DNA of 64,000 bases from Candidatus Nanosynbacter sp. HMT-352 (GCF_022819385.1 NZ_CP089290.1:434001-498000); one strand, 5' to 3'. Shown: positions 34,607 through 44,138, numbered from the stretch's first letter. The notes: a model not told the origin generated them from the letters alone. Numbers and translations are program-made.

Positions 34607-34683
34607 TGGCAGGAGTGGAGGGACTCGAACCCCCGACACCTGGTTTTGGAGACCAGTGCTCTAGCCACCTGAGCTACACTCCT
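34607..34683 (-). tRNA. tRNA-Trp (CCA anticodon)
   Basis: The acceptor AGGAGTG pairs with CACTCCT; the anticodon stem CTGGT/ACCAG holds loop CTCCAAA (anticodon CCA). The T-arm has GTTCGAGTC and 3' CCA is encoded. Confidence 0.95.
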
Positions 34684-34810
34684 ATAGCAACTATTTTATC
34701 ACGAATTAGCTTTGTCGCAAATGTTAAAATTGTGAAAAATAAAAAACTCGTGAAAAAGATCCCAAAATCCCTTGAAAAAACATAAGCGTAGTTCTACAAT
34801 TAACTCAGAG

Positions 34811-36013
34811 ATGAAAATTTTAATGCTTGGGTGGGAACTTCCTCCGCACAATAGTGGCGGACTTGGCGTTGCTTGCTATCAGATGTCGAAGGCGCTTGCT
34901 TTGGAGGGCGTTGATATCGACTTTATCATTCCCTACACCGCTGAGCATCCCGGAATTGACTATATGAATATCTATTCAGCTACTCCTTTGCCGCCGAATT
35001 ATCACGATTTGGGTGCGTATAATAACGGTTCGGAGGAAGATCGTGAGAACGCTAAGGACGAGTACGGTCTTTCACCGATGCGTGCCGTACAGAGGCGTTA
35101 CGGTAAATATGTTCGGAAGTTTGTAAAAAATCATCAGCCCGACGCGATTCACGCGCATGATTGGTTGACGATGGAAGCTGGAATAATTGCTAAGGAAATG
35201 ACGGGCGCGCCGCTAATTGTGCATGTTCACGCGACGGAATTTGACCGTTCTGGCGAGCAGTCCGGAAATCCTCTGGTTCACGAAATTGAGCAACAAGGCT
35301 TGCTGATGGCTGATCGGATAATCGCCGTTAGTGAAATTACGAAGGAAATAATTGTTAAGAATTATCACATTCCGCCAGAGAAAATTGAGGTGGTTTATAA
35401 CGCGATTGATTTGGCTGATTTGCCGCCACATGAGTATGACGCCAGTACTTACAGATATTTGGAGGAGTTGAAAAAGGATGGCTATACGGTTGTTGGCGCG
35501 TTGACGCGACTCACGGTTCAGAAAGGTTTGACGTATTTTGTGCGAGCTGCAGCGAAGGCGCTTGATAAATATGAGAAAATTGTTTTTGTTTTATCTGGAA
35601 ATGGCGAGCAAAGAGATGAACTGATTGAACTGGCGGCAGATTTAGGGATTAGCGATAAGATGATTTTTACGGGATTTGTGCGCGGAAAACAGTGGCGAGA
35701 TATTTACTGTTTGATTGATGTTTTTGTGATGAGTTCGGTTTCTGAGCCATTTGGTTTAACTGCTTTGGAGGCGGCGCATCATGACACGGCGTTACTTATT
35801 AGTCGTCAATCTGGTGTCGGCGAGGTTCTGAATAATATTATGCGGTTTGATTATTGGGACGTAAATAAATTGGCGGATGAAATTGTTAATATCGCTGAAT
35901 CGCCTGCTTTACAGAAATCTTTGAAGAAAAACGTTAAGAATGAATACGCGAGAATTTCCTGGCAAGATGCCGCTAGAAAATGTCTGAAACTGTATAAAGG
36001 AGCGCTGGCATGA
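34811..36013 (+). CDS. GT4-family glycosyltransferase, glycogen-synthase-like
   Basis: 400 residues from the ATG at 34811 (MKILMLGWELPP); a TTG 39 nt upstream is less likely. N-terminal PHNSGGLGVACYQMSKAL and C-terminal SEPFGLTALEAA (the E-x7-E nucleotide-sugar motif) fit GT-B family 4. The start of the next gene overlaps its TGA (ATGA), so it is coupled to a GH57 enzyme. In CPR and many other genomes this pair handles alpha-glucan. It probably elongates or builds a storage or surface glucan. TACAAT lies 10 nt before the ATG. Confidence 0.85.
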   Translation: MKILMLGWELPPHNSGGLGVACYQMSKALALEGVDIDFIIPYTAEHPGIDYMNIYSATPLPPNYHDLGAYNNGSEEDRENAKDEYGLSPMRAVQRRYGKYVRKFVKNHQPDAIHAHDWLTMEAGIIAKEMTGAPLIVHVHATEFDRSGEQSGNPLVHEIEQQGLLMADRIIAVSEITKEIIVKNYHIPPEKIEVVYNAIDLADLPPHEYDASTYRYLEELKKDGYTVVGALTRLTVQKGLTYFVRAAAKALDKYEKIVFVLSGNGEQRDELIELAADLGISDKMIFTGFVRGKQWRDIYCLIDVFVMSSVSEPFGLTALEAAHHDTALLISRQSGVGEVLNNIMRFDYWDVNKLADEIVNIAESPALQKSLKKNVKNEYARISWQDAARKCLKLYKGALA

Positions 36014-37212
36014 ATAAAAATAAAGGAATAGTTTTATATCTACACGTGCACCAACCGTGGCGAATACGCGAGTATAGTATATTTGACGTGGCTTGGAAGC
36101 ATAATTATTTTTCTGGCGGTCAAAATCCAGATCAGGACAATCAAAAAATATTCCAAAAAGTTGCAGAAAAGTCGTATTTACCGATGAATGCTTTGCTTGA
36201 AAAATTATTGAAAAAATATCCTGATTTTAAGATCTCGCTGAGTTTTAGCGGAACGTTTTTAGAGCAAGCCGAAAGGTTTAATCCTGAGGTTTTGGAGAGC
36301 TTCAAGCGCTTAGCAAAAACTGGTCAAGTAGAAATCTTATCAAGTCCGTATCATCACAGTCTGGCGTTTTTCTATTCGCGCAAGGAATTCGAGCGTCAAG
36401 TTGAGCTTCACCGCTGGAAGATTCGTGAGATTTTTGGTGCGGAAACGCGAGTTTTGGCAAATACAGAATTGGCATATAGCGATGACTTGGCAAAATGGGC
36501 TGAGCAGGATGGTTTCAAGGGCGTGTTGGCTGAAGGCTGGGATCCGATTTTGAATTGGCGCAGTCCGAATTATGTATATCGCCCAAGAGGCACGAAGAAA
36601 ATTGGATTGCTACTTAAGAATTATCGATTGAGCGATGATTTGGCGTTTAGGTTTAGTGATCGAAAATGGAATGAATGGCCGCTGACCGCGGACAAGTTTA
36701 ATACGTGGGTGGAGGATTCTGTTCGTTACGCGCCGCTACTTAACTTGTTTATGGACTATGAAACTTTCGGCGAACATCAATGGGCGGAATCTGGGATTTT
36801 CGGCTTCTTTGAGAAGTTTGTTGATAAATGGCTGAGTGCTAGTGGCAATACCTTCTATACCGTTAGCGAAGCATTAGACGCGAATGCGCCTGCTGGTGAA
36901 ATAAGTATGCCGTCGCCTGTAACGTGGGCGGACGCCGAGCGGGACTTGACGGCTTGGAACGGAAACAGTCTGCAGAAAGAAGCTTTGCGATATGTCTATG
37001 AGCTTGAAGATGAGGTCTTGAATAGCAAAGACGAAGGTTTAATTAGCGATTGGCGAAAGTTGCAAACTTCAGATCACTTCTATTACATGGGAACGAAGAA
37101 TTTCACCGATGGCGACGTCCACGCTTATTTTAGCCCGTATGATTCGCCATACGACGCTTTTCTTTACTATATGAATACCATTCGTGATATGAAATCTCGA
37201 TTGAGGAAATAG
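36010..37212 (+). CDS. GH57-family alpha-glucan enzyme
   Basis: 400 residues. The conserved GH57 regions are visible: LYLHVHQPWR (1), SFSGTF (2), VLANTELAYSDDL with the catalytic glutamate (3), and FMDYETFGEHQ with the catalytic aspartate region (4). The family includes alpha-amylases, 4-alpha-glucanotransferases and branching enzymes. No signal peptide, so intracellular. It is translationally coupled to the GT4 gene upstream; together they likely synthesise and remodel an alpha-glucan. Confidence 0.9.
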   Translation: MNKNKGIVLYLHVHQPWRIREYSIFDVAWKHNYFSGGQNPDQDNQKIFQKVAEKSYLPMNALLEKLLKKYPDFKISLSFSGTFLEQAERFNPEVLESFKRLAKTGQVEILSSPYHHSLAFFYSRKEFERQVELHRWKIREIFGAETRVLANTELAYSDDLAKWAEQDGFKGVLAEGWDPILNWRSPNYVYRPRGTKKIGLLLKNYRLSDDLAFRFSDRKWNEWPLTADKFNTWVEDSVRYAPLLNLFMDYETFGEHQWAESGIFGFFEKFVDKWLSASGNTFYTVSEALDANAPAGEISMPSPVTWADAERDLTAWNGNSLQKEALRYVYELEDEVLNSKDEGLISDWRKLQTSDHFYYMGTKNFTDGDVHAYFSPYDSPYDAFLYYMNTIRDMKSRLRK

Positions 37213-37233
37213 CCAAACATTCTTGCCAAATAA

Positions 37234-37260
37234 AAACTCCCTCTGAATGCGAGGGAGTTT
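37234..37260. terminator. Bidirectional terminator between GH57 gene and rpmG
   Basis: AAACTCCCTC and GAGGGAGTTT pair around TGAATGC, with A-rich sequence before and T-rich sequence after. Confidence 0.88.
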
Positions 37261-37278
37261 CTGTGTAATCCTGTTAAA

Positions 37279-37497
37279 TTAGCTTTTACGAGCTTTAACT
37301 TCGTTGCGACCAAGGTTTTTCTTAGTCTCAGTGTAAGTAGCATGTTGCTTTGCAATCGGGTCGTACTTACGTAGTGTCAATTTACCCTGACCTTTTGTGG
37401 TGCGGTTCTGGGTGTTAACAGTAGTATAGTAAGTTCGGTGGTTGCTCAAGTTACTCACCAAACCAATCAGCTTTCGTTTCGTATTCTTCTTTGCCAT
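37279..37497 (-). CDS. rpmG: 50S ribosomal protein L33, zinc-free type
   Basis: 72 residues. NRTTKGQGKLTLRKYDPIAK and the following HATYTETKKN are the L33 core. The two CxxC pairs of the zinc form are absent (RTYYTTVNTQN at the first site), so this is the C-minus paralogue type. About 12 extra N-terminal residues precede the core. AAAGAG lies before the ATG and TATAAT near 37537. Confidence 0.92.
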   Translation of the reverse strand: MAKKNTKRKLIGLVSNLSNHRTYYTTVNTQNRTTKGQGKLTLRKYDPIAKQHATYTETKKNLGRNEVKARKS

Positions 37498-37626
37498 CTC
37501 TTTACTCGTTAGATTTTATAAAACGTCTTGACTAATTATAGCATGGGTGAAGTGAAAATGCTAGTACCATATCAGATTTTACTAATTTTCATACTTACTT
37601 CGCCAATTGATAAGGCGCGCCGGACT

Positions 37627-38751
37627 CTAATCTTTCTTTTCCAAGTACAAATATTTATCCAGCCATTCGTCTGTCGGCTCAAGGTGCCTGCCGTCAATCT
37701 TTTTAAGCGGCATATTTTTTGCCATATCATCCGCAAGCTCCAATATTACGTCCTTGAGTTCAATATTATCTTTGTAATAATCCGGTATGTTTTTATAGCC
37801 GACCCTCGCCCCAACGATATTTCCAGTTATTGCCGCCGTTGAGTCCGAATCTCCGTCGTGATTTGCCGCCGCAATGATCGCCTCCTCAAAATCATCTTGA
37901 TACTTGATCGAGCAATAAATAGCAATCGCAACCGACTCTTCGGCTACCCAACCCTCTCCGAGTTGATAAAGGGCCTCTTGATCTTCAACGTCAGATTTGG
38001 CTAAGCGAACGGCGTTATTAAACAGTTTGGTCAGCTCAGCTTTTTCGCTATCACAACCAATCTCAAAAGGATCTTGATCTCCATAAACCTTCTCGGTAGT
38101 CCAGTCGTTCATTTTCTGGATTGCGATTTGCACAGCTTCTTCTATCGATTTTCCGTCCAGTGCATAATAAATTATATATCCCAGCGCATACGCAGAAAGA
38201 ATTGCCAGAGGATGTCCGTGAGTCAGCGCGCAAGATTTGGCGGAAATTTCACCGACAACGTCTTCTTTGCAATACAGGGCAATTGGCGCAATTCGCATAA
38301 CCCCGCCGCAACCTTTACTGCCATTGAGACCGCTTTCTAATGTTCCCATCTCTCCCGAGGAAAGTGAATCAAGGCACGTCATTCCTGGACTTCGCACGGC
38401 GTTTAACTCTGGAATATTTTTTATCCAAGCTACTGGCGTGTGCTCGACCTGTCCAGCTTTTTGTTGCGTATCAAGCCAATCCAAATATGCCAAATATATC
38501 GCCCTCGACGGAAGCGGCGCTATGCCACGCGTTTGAAGTCGCGTAGATCGCCATAAAAGTCCGCAAGCTGTAAATAGCGTCATCTGCGTATCGTCCGAAA
38601 TTATACCAATTCCATCCGTAAATCGAGTCGTTGATCTCGGCACTATGTCGCGCTCAAACTCTATTTGATAGCCGAGCGCATCGCCAATTGCCCCGCCCAA
38701 CATTGACCCGCGCACTTTATCAATTCTCTGCTCTATCGATTGTTTCGTCAT
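37627..38751 (-). CDS. ADP-ribosylglycohydrolase (DraG/ARH family)
   Basis: 374 residues. Metal-binding motifs are SDDTQMTLFT near the N-terminus and HDGDSDSTAAITGN near residue 300; GGAIGDALGYQIEFERD begins the domain. The family removes ADP-ribose from proteins, nucleic acids or O-acetyl-ADP-ribose using two Mg ions. Start fixed by AGGAGG 8 nt upstream. It is transcribed divergently from the large R-M gene; the shared 109-bp region holds a TATAAT in each direction. Whether it belongs functionally to that locus is uncertain. Confidence 0.9.
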   Translation of the reverse strand: MTKQSIEQRIDKVRGSMLGGAIGDALGYQIEFERDIVPRSTTRFTDGIGIISDDTQMTLFTACGLLWRSTRLQTRGIAPLPSRAIYLAYLDWLDTQQKAGQVEHTPVAWIKNIPELNAVRSPGMTCLDSLSSGEMGTLESGLNGSKGCGGVMRIAPIALYCKEDVVGEISAKSCALTHGHPLAILSAYALGYIIYYALDGKSIEEAVQIAIQKMNDWTTEKVYGDQDPFEIGCDSEKAELTKLFNNAVRLAKSDVEDQEALYQLGEGWVAEESVAIAIYCSIKYQDDFEEAIIAAANHDGDSDSTAAITGNIVGARVGYKNIPDYYKDNIELKDVILELADDMAKNMPLKKIDGRHLEPTDEWLDKYLYLEKKD

Positions 38752-38860
38752 AACACCCTCCTAACCTTGTTAAGATTATATCATTAGCCAAACTTTTAGT
38801 GGTCGTTTTATAGTATAATTATCAGAAAGGTTACTCACTTAGTGACTGCGGAGGATATTT

Positions 38861-41800
38861 ATGAATGATGATAAGAAAATAATAAAAACCACAAAGAGGA
38901 TTTATCCTCAAATATACTCTTATACTCTGCCAGATATTCCAGCAAATAAAGGTTGGCAAAAAGTCGGATATACAGAACGTAAAGACGTTGATTCGCGAAT
39001 ATTAGAACAGACTAAGACTGCGGCTGTAAAATTGCGATATGAGAAATTGTGGAGTGCTAGTTCTTTTTCTAACGCAACTCACGAATTCTTCAAGGACAAA
39101 GATCTTCACAAATATTACATAAAGAATGGAATCAAGAAGAGTAAAAAACAGGACGATGGCGGATTAGGTGAAGAGTGGTTTTACTTCAATGGTACGCCAG
39201 AAAAATCTAAAGAATTGTTTGATGATTACGCTAATGGCAATTTATTCAGTCGATCTTCCGAGAAAAGTCCGTATAAGTTGAGAAAGGAGCAAGAACGTGC
39301 CGTTTCTCAAACCCTTGCTTATGCAGAATCTCACCAGACTACAGATTTTTCTTCGCCAAATAAAGAAGCGGAATTTTTATGGAACGCAAAACCGCGTTTT
39401 GGTAAAACTCTCTCTTCTTACGATTTTGCAAAAAAATTCAATGCTAAGAATGTTTTGATAGTTACTAATCGTCCAGCAATCGCTAATTCGTGGTTTGATG
39501 ATTTCGATAAATTTATTGACGGATATTATTTTATTTCGACCGCGGATTCATTGAAAGAGCGTGAAACTTTGTCTAGGGATGATTTTATCAATAAAACCAA
39601 TTCATCAAGTGAGGATAAACAGATAACTTTCTTAAGTCTACAGGACTTAAAGGGTGGCAAGGTTTTTGGTGGACCGCACAACAAATTAAAATGGGTGGCG
39701 GATCTGAACTGGGATTTGTTGATTATAGATGAGGCTCATGAGGGCGTTGATACAGACAGAACTAATGAAGCTTTTGAGAAAATTAAACGCAGGTTCACGC
39801 TACACTTATCTGGGACGCCATTTAAGGCAATAGCGGATGGACATTTTAAGGACAATCAGATATTTAACTGGACTTATATTGATGAGCAAAAAGCTAAGCA
39901 AGAAGAACTGAAGAACTTGGACGATTCGGGTGATCACGTTAATTTGCCAGATATGAGATTGTTTACCTACAAGATGTCTGATATTATCTCTGATCGGCTT
40001 GAAAAAGGCATGGAGATGGATGATGAAAATATCGATTATGCTTTTGAGTTGAATGAAATGTTTGCAACAGACGCAAGCGGCAAGTTTATTCATGAGGATG
40101 ATATTTCAACATTCTTAAATCAATTAACTTCAAATGAAAAATATCCATTCTCAACTCCTGAGTTAAGAGACCAGTTAAAACACACGTTTTGGTTGGTAGG
40201 AAACCGTGTTGCTTCAGCGAAGGCTATGGAGAAAATGTTGCGCCATCACCCAGTATTTAGTGAATATAAAATAGTGCTTGCTGCGGGCAATGGAAGATCT
40301 CAGTCTGACGGTAATTCATCTGAAGATGAAATGAAGGATACTGCAGCTAACGAGAAAGCTCTGAGTAGGGTTAAAAAGACCATCAAGGAGAATGACCGCA
40401 CCATAACCTTATCTGTCGGGCAATTGACAACTGGAGTTACCATTAAAGAGTGGTCTGCTGTGCTTATGCTGTCTGATATTAAATCTGAATCGTTGTATAT
40501 GCAGGCAATATTTCGTTCTCAGAACCCATATGAATTTATAGATAATAACGGCAACCCCTGCCGTAAAAAGTCGGCTTATGTCTTTGATTTTTCGCCGAAT
40601 CGCGTGCTTAAAGTTTATGACAAGTTTGCCAATAGTCTATTGGCGGACGTAGCGAGAGGTGAAGCTACAGAAAAAATCAGAGAGCAGAACGTAGCAGAAT
40701 TGCTGAACTACTTCCCTGTCTTAGCGGAAGATGAATCCGGCAAGATGATCGAATTGGATGCAGAGCAAGTTTTGACTTTCCCTAAAGCCATCGTCGCGAA
40801 GGAGGTTGTTAACCGCGGTTTTGTTACTAATTTGCTATTTGTAAACATTAACAACGTCTTTAATATTCCTTCTGAGGTGATTGCGGCACTGAATAAGGCT
40901 CCTTCGACTAGCGACACTGATAAGCAGACTAAAAGCGAAGAAGTTCAACACGACCCAGATCGTAAAAAGAATCGAGACCACAGAATATCTGTAAATAAGG
41001 ATAAACTACTCGGTAATAAGGTTTACACTTCAAGAATGCAGGATATTGTGTTGTCTGCGGTTGATTCGGATATGGAGGCAGATGAGATCGTTGAAAAAAT
41101 TATCGCTGACTGCATGTCTGAAATATCTGAGCCCCTTGAGAAATATAAAGATTCCTCCTATTCTCCTTCAAAGACAGAGCTTGACAATATTAAAAGTGGA
41201 CTCTACGAAAAGGTTAAAGAAGCGGCAGAAGAGTTTGTGTCTGGCGATATAGCAGACAGAATAGCTCAGGATAAGTTAACGGATAGTCTGGCGAATATAA
41301 TTGAGAAAGATCTCCCTAACGATACCGTCATTCATAAAGAAGAGGATAAGTACGAAAAAGAAGAAAAATCTGAAATGGACCAAATTAGGAGGAAATTGCG
41401 TACATTTACTCGCGCTATTCCTTCATTTATTATGGCTGCCAGTACAGATGTAGATAAAATCACATTAGATAACATCGAGGATACTGTTTCTGACAAGGAT
41501 TTTGAGGAATTATTCACAGAAAAAGACAGTGAGCCATTTACAAAAGACGACTTCCGTAAAATTCGCGGCCCATGGACAAATCCAGAAACCGGCGAAACAT
41601 TCGAAGGATTTTTTAATCGCTATACATTTAACGCCGCCATTCGAGAGTTTGAAGAGAAGCGACAGGAAATTGCAGATTACCTCTCCCCTGGCGCCAAAGA
41701 AGACATTTTCTCTTACATTCGCCCGTTAAAAACAAATCAGATTTTTACGCCGAGGGGAGTTGTGAATAAAATGCTTGATTTGTTGGAAGAAAATAATCCT

Positions 41801-43129
41801 GGCATATTTGAAGATCCAAATACGACATTTGCGGATTTATATGTAAAGAGTGGATTGTATCTTACGGAAATAGCAAAGAGGTTAAATAGAGGACTTGAGA
41901 GTAAAATACCAGACAAATCGGAAAGAGTAAAACACATCCTTGAGAAGCAACTTTATGGATTTGCGCCAACGAATATTATCTACAATATCGCACGCAAGTA
42001 CATTTACGGGACATTTTCGGGTATTGATGATAGCAATCTTAAGCAATTAGATTTAACTGACGCGTTTAAAAAGGGAGAGACGTTAAACATGAAATTTACA
42101 GCAGTAGTTGGAAATCCGCCGTATCAGGGAGAGAATCGTCAGCAGATTTATCCAGATTTCTGGACAGCATCCATAAAGATTGCTGATGTATCTTGCATGA
42201 TCTTCCCTGTTGGATGGCAGGAGCCTAAGGATGCTAATAATCTGCGAAAGATGAATAAAGAAAGCGTAAAAAGAGATAGGCAGATAGTAAAAATAGATAA
42301 TATAGAAGATGCGTTTCCTGGTGTTTCTGGGGCAAAGTGGACAAACATAATATTATGGAAAAAAGGATACAACAATGGTCTAGATGGAAGACAGTTGGTA
42401 TTTGAAAATGGAGAAAATCCGATAAAAAGACTTCTTCCTATAAGTAAATTGGATATTAAAAAACCTCAAGAAATTATAGACCTGGCTGAAAAAATTCAAT
42501 CATTTTCTGGGTTTTTGTCAATGCAAACGATAACGTCGGTGCTCAAGCCGTATGGCTTGCGCACCGACGTTATCAGGGATTCTTCAAAATATGGATTGCC
42601 TGATATACATGATAAAAGAATGAGCAAAACAGATATAAGATTATATTCATCCAAGGGGAAGGTATTTTATGTACCGCATGATTATCCGTTTCCTAGTTTA
42701 GATAATCAATTGTCAAAATATAAGGTATTCGTACCTTATGCATGGGGAAATTGGTCTGCGAGTTCGCCATTTTTAGGTGGTGCCTATGCTAATGTTATCG
42801 TAGCTGGACCGAATGAAGCCTGTACTGAAACTTTTCAAGAACAAGGAGGGTATGACGATGAGGAGTCTGCCTGGAATCTTGCAAAGTATATAAATACAAA
42901 ATTTGTTAGAGCACTTTTATATCTAAATAAGCATAGTCAACATTCAACTACATCATGGGGTGCTGTGCCAGTTCAGGACTTTTCTGAAAAATGGTGGTGT
43001 TTATCAATTGACGAAATAGACAGATGTCTGATGAAAAAGTATGATATTCCCCAGGATATTCAAGATTTTGTTTTTAATAACATTCAACCCTGCAGTGAAT
43101 CAAATATTATAAATATTTCGCGCCAGTAG
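38861..43129 (+). CDS. Single-chain R-M enzyme: GIY-YIG-like nuclease, SF2 helicase, N6-adenine methylase
   Basis: 1422 residues. N-terminus (about 18-110): YTLPDI...WQKVGYTER with SRI and EEWFYF resembles the T5orf172/GIY-YIG nuclease. Helicase: motif I KPRFGKTL (177-184), DEAH box IIDEAHEG (288-295), LSGTPF (316-321), GQLTTGVTI near 520 and QAIFRSQNP near 550. Methylase: NQIFTPRGVV near 960, FADLYVKSGLYL near 988, catalytic NPPY near 1084. The last 250 residues are a likely target-recognition domain. This resembles type ISP enzymes (LlaGI-like) but with a different nuclease at the N-terminus. It would translocate on DNA and cut unmethylated sites. Start fixed by GGAGG and TATAAT upstream. 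A partner gene follows 7 nt downstream. Confidence 0.82.
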   Translation: MNDDKKIIKTTKRIYPQIYSYTLPDIPANKGWQKVGYTERKDVDSRILEQTKTAAVKLRYEKLWSASSFSNATHEFFKDKDLHKYYIKNGIKKSKKQDDGGLGEEWFYFNGTPEKSKELFDDYANGNLFSRSSEKSPYKLRKEQERAVSQTLAYAESHQTTDFSSPNKEAEFLWNAKPRFGKTLSSYDFAKKFNAKNVLIVTNRPAIANSWFDDFDKFIDGYYFISTADSLKERETLSRDDFINKTNSSSEDKQITFLSLQDLKGGKVFGGPHNKLKWVADLNWDLLIIDEAHEGVDTDRTNEAFEKIKRRFTLHLSGTPFKAIADGHFKDNQIFNWTYIDEQKAKQEELKNLDDSGDHVNLPDMRLFTYKMSDIISDRLEKGMEMDDENIDYAFELNEMFATDASGKFIHEDDISTFLNQLTSNEKYPFSTPELRDQLKHTFWLVGNRVASAKAMEKMLRHHPVFSEYKIVLAAGNGRSQSDGNSSEDEMKDTAANEKALSRVKKTIKENDRTITLSVGQLTTGVTIKEWSAVLMLSDIKSESLYMQAIFRSQNPYEFIDNNGNPCRKKSAYVFDFSPNRVLKVYDKFANSLLADVARGEATEKIREQNVAELLNYFPVLAEDESGKMIELDAEQVLTFPKAIVAKEVVNRGFVTNLLFVNINNVFNIPSEVIAALNKAPSTSDTDKQTKSEEVQHDPDRKKNRDHRISVNKDKLLGNKVYTSRMQDIVLSAVDSDMEADEIVEKIIADCMSEISEPLEKYKDSSYSPSKTELDNIKSGLYEKVKEAAEEFVSGDIADRIAQDKLTDSLANIIEKDLPNDTVIHKEEDKYEKEEKSEMDQIRRKLRTFTRAIPSFIMAASTDVDKITLDNIEDTVSDKDFEELFTEKDSEPFTKDDFRKIRGPWTNPETGETFEGFFNRYTFNAAIREFEEKRQEIADYLSPGAKEDIFSYIRPLKTNQIFTPRGVVNKMLDLLEENNPGIFEDPNTTFADLYVKSGLYLTEIAKRLNRGLESKIPDKSERVKHILEKQLYGFAPTNIIYNIARKYIYGTFSGIDDSNLKQLDLTDAFKKGETLNMKFTAVVGNPPYQGENRQQIYPDFWTASIKIADVSCMIFPVGWQEPKDANNLRKMNKESVKRDRQIVKIDNIEDAFPGVSGAKWTNIILWKKGYNNGLDGRQLVFENGENPIKRLLPISKLDIKKPQEIIDLAEKIQSFSGFLSMQTITSVLKPYGLRTDVIRDSSKYGLPDIHDKRMSKTDIRLYSSKGKVFYVPHDYPFPSLDNQLSKYKVFVPYAWGNWSASSPFLGGAYANVIVAGPNEACTETFQEQGGYDDEESAWNLAKYINTKFVRALLYLNKHSQHSTTSWGAVPVQDFSEKWWCLSIDEIDRCLMKKYDIPQDIQDFVFNNIQPCSESNIINISRQ
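42529..42574 (+). repeat. Perfect 14-bp palindromic insert in coding sequence
   Basis: GATAACGTCGGTGC (42529-42542) pairs with GCACCGACGTTATC (42561-42574). Inside it CAAGCC/GGCTTG pairs around GTAT. It lies in-frame between methylase and recognition regions of the R-M gene and encodes TSVLKPYGLRTDV. It is more GC-rich than its surroundings. Confidence 0.92.
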
Positions 43130-43136
43130 AGCAATA

Positions 43137-44102
43137 ATGCAGTTGAAGCAAGTTGACATTCTTGAAAACACCATTCGCCGCCACGGCGACTTGTTGGATG
43201 TTCTTTTACTGGACAGGACGCGGACGACGAAGCGAAAATCGCATAATATCTTGTGGGCTACCGACTCTTACGTCGGTCATAATCCAAAGCAAGAAATATC
43301 GATTTTAGACATCACGGGGTCAAATACATATTTGATACAGCCCAGGATTGCCAAATCAAAGGAAGAGCAAAAAAGCCGCACAAAGGATAAGGCTGAGGTT
43401 TTTACGCCAAAGAATATTGTCAGCCAGATGAATAGACAGATAGACTGGAGTTCAGGAAACTGGCCTGCAGACGAGAGTAATTGGAAGGATTACGTCAAAG
43501 AACTTCGTCTGGAGATAACCTGTGGTGAGGCGCCGTTTATAGTCGGTCGATACAATGCCGCCAGCGGGAAAAAAGTATTGAAACTGTCTGACAGAGTGGG
43601 ATTTTTAGACCGTAAACTTCAGGTTGTCGGTTCGTATTGTAATGATAAGGAAGAGTGGTTGGAATGGGCGGTTGTTGCTTTTCAATGCTCTTACGGATAT
43701 GAATGGCAAGGTGATAATCTTCTTCTAGCCAGAGAGAATCTTTTATACACTTTCATCGACTACTGGAATGATAAATTCCCTAACGATAAGATAAATCTTG
43801 ACAGGAAAATATCAAAAGAAAAAATGGAAATGTTATTACGGGTTGCGGAAATTATTTCTTGGAACATTTTCCAGATGGACGGAATTAAAAACGTGATACC
43901 GATGAGTTGTCGCCATGAAGTGATAGAAAAAGAAATTCCCCCTATGATCAAATTATGGGGCGAATCTCCAAAGATTATTAAGAATGAGTGTGCTGGGTGT
44001 AAAAATAACGATCACTTTAAGCATAATGGCAAATATGTCTTTATTATGGATTGGGAAAAAGGAAAAACAGTTAAATTTATAAACTTAATGAAGGCGAAAT
44101 AA
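43137..44102 (+). CDS. Methylase-like partner protein of the R-M locus
   Basis: 321 residues. AEVFTPKNIVSQM is a motif X-like sequence, and LRLEITCGEAPFIVGRY resembles AdoMet motif I. No NPPY-type catalytic motif is visible, so it may bind AdoMet or DNA without methylating. Cysteines near the C-terminus (ECAGCKN) form a half zinc knuckle. It starts 7 nt after the large R-M gene, implying one operon. Proteins annotated as restriction subunit M share this layout from memory. It may assist the big enzyme or be an inactive methylase paralogue. Confidence 0.65.
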   Translation: MQLKQVDILENTIRRHGDLLDVLLLDRTRTTKRKSHNILWATDSYVGHNPKQEISILDITGSNTYLIQPRIAKSKEEQKSRTKDKAEVFTPKNIVSQMNRQIDWSSGNWPADESNWKDYVKELRLEITCGEAPFIVGRYNAASGKKVLKLSDRVGFLDRKLQVVGSYCNDKEEWLEWAVVAFQCSYGYEWQGDNLLLARENLLYTFIDYWNDKFPNDKINLDRKISKEKMEMLLRVAEIISWNIFQMDGIKNVIPMSCRHEVIEKEIPPMIKLWGESPKIIKNECAGCKNNDHFKHNGKYVFIMDWEKGKTVKFINLMKAK

Positions 44103-44105
44103 AAA

Positions 44106-44128
44106 AAGATCCGCATCTCTGCGAATCC
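44106..44128 (-). terminator. Terminator of tRNA-Thr
   Basis: On the minus strand GATTCGCA and TGCGGATC pair around GAGA, followed by TTTTTTT. It also lies at the 3' end of the convergent R-M partner gene. Confidence 0.75.
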
Positions 44129-44138
44129 GTGTTTCATG

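Noticed and set aside
36010..36013. Alternative genetic code (TGA as glycine) as in some CPR lineages
   Set aside because: TGA is used as a normal stop, for example in the ATGA overlaps at 36010-36013 and 51836-51839, and no gene has in-frame TGA.
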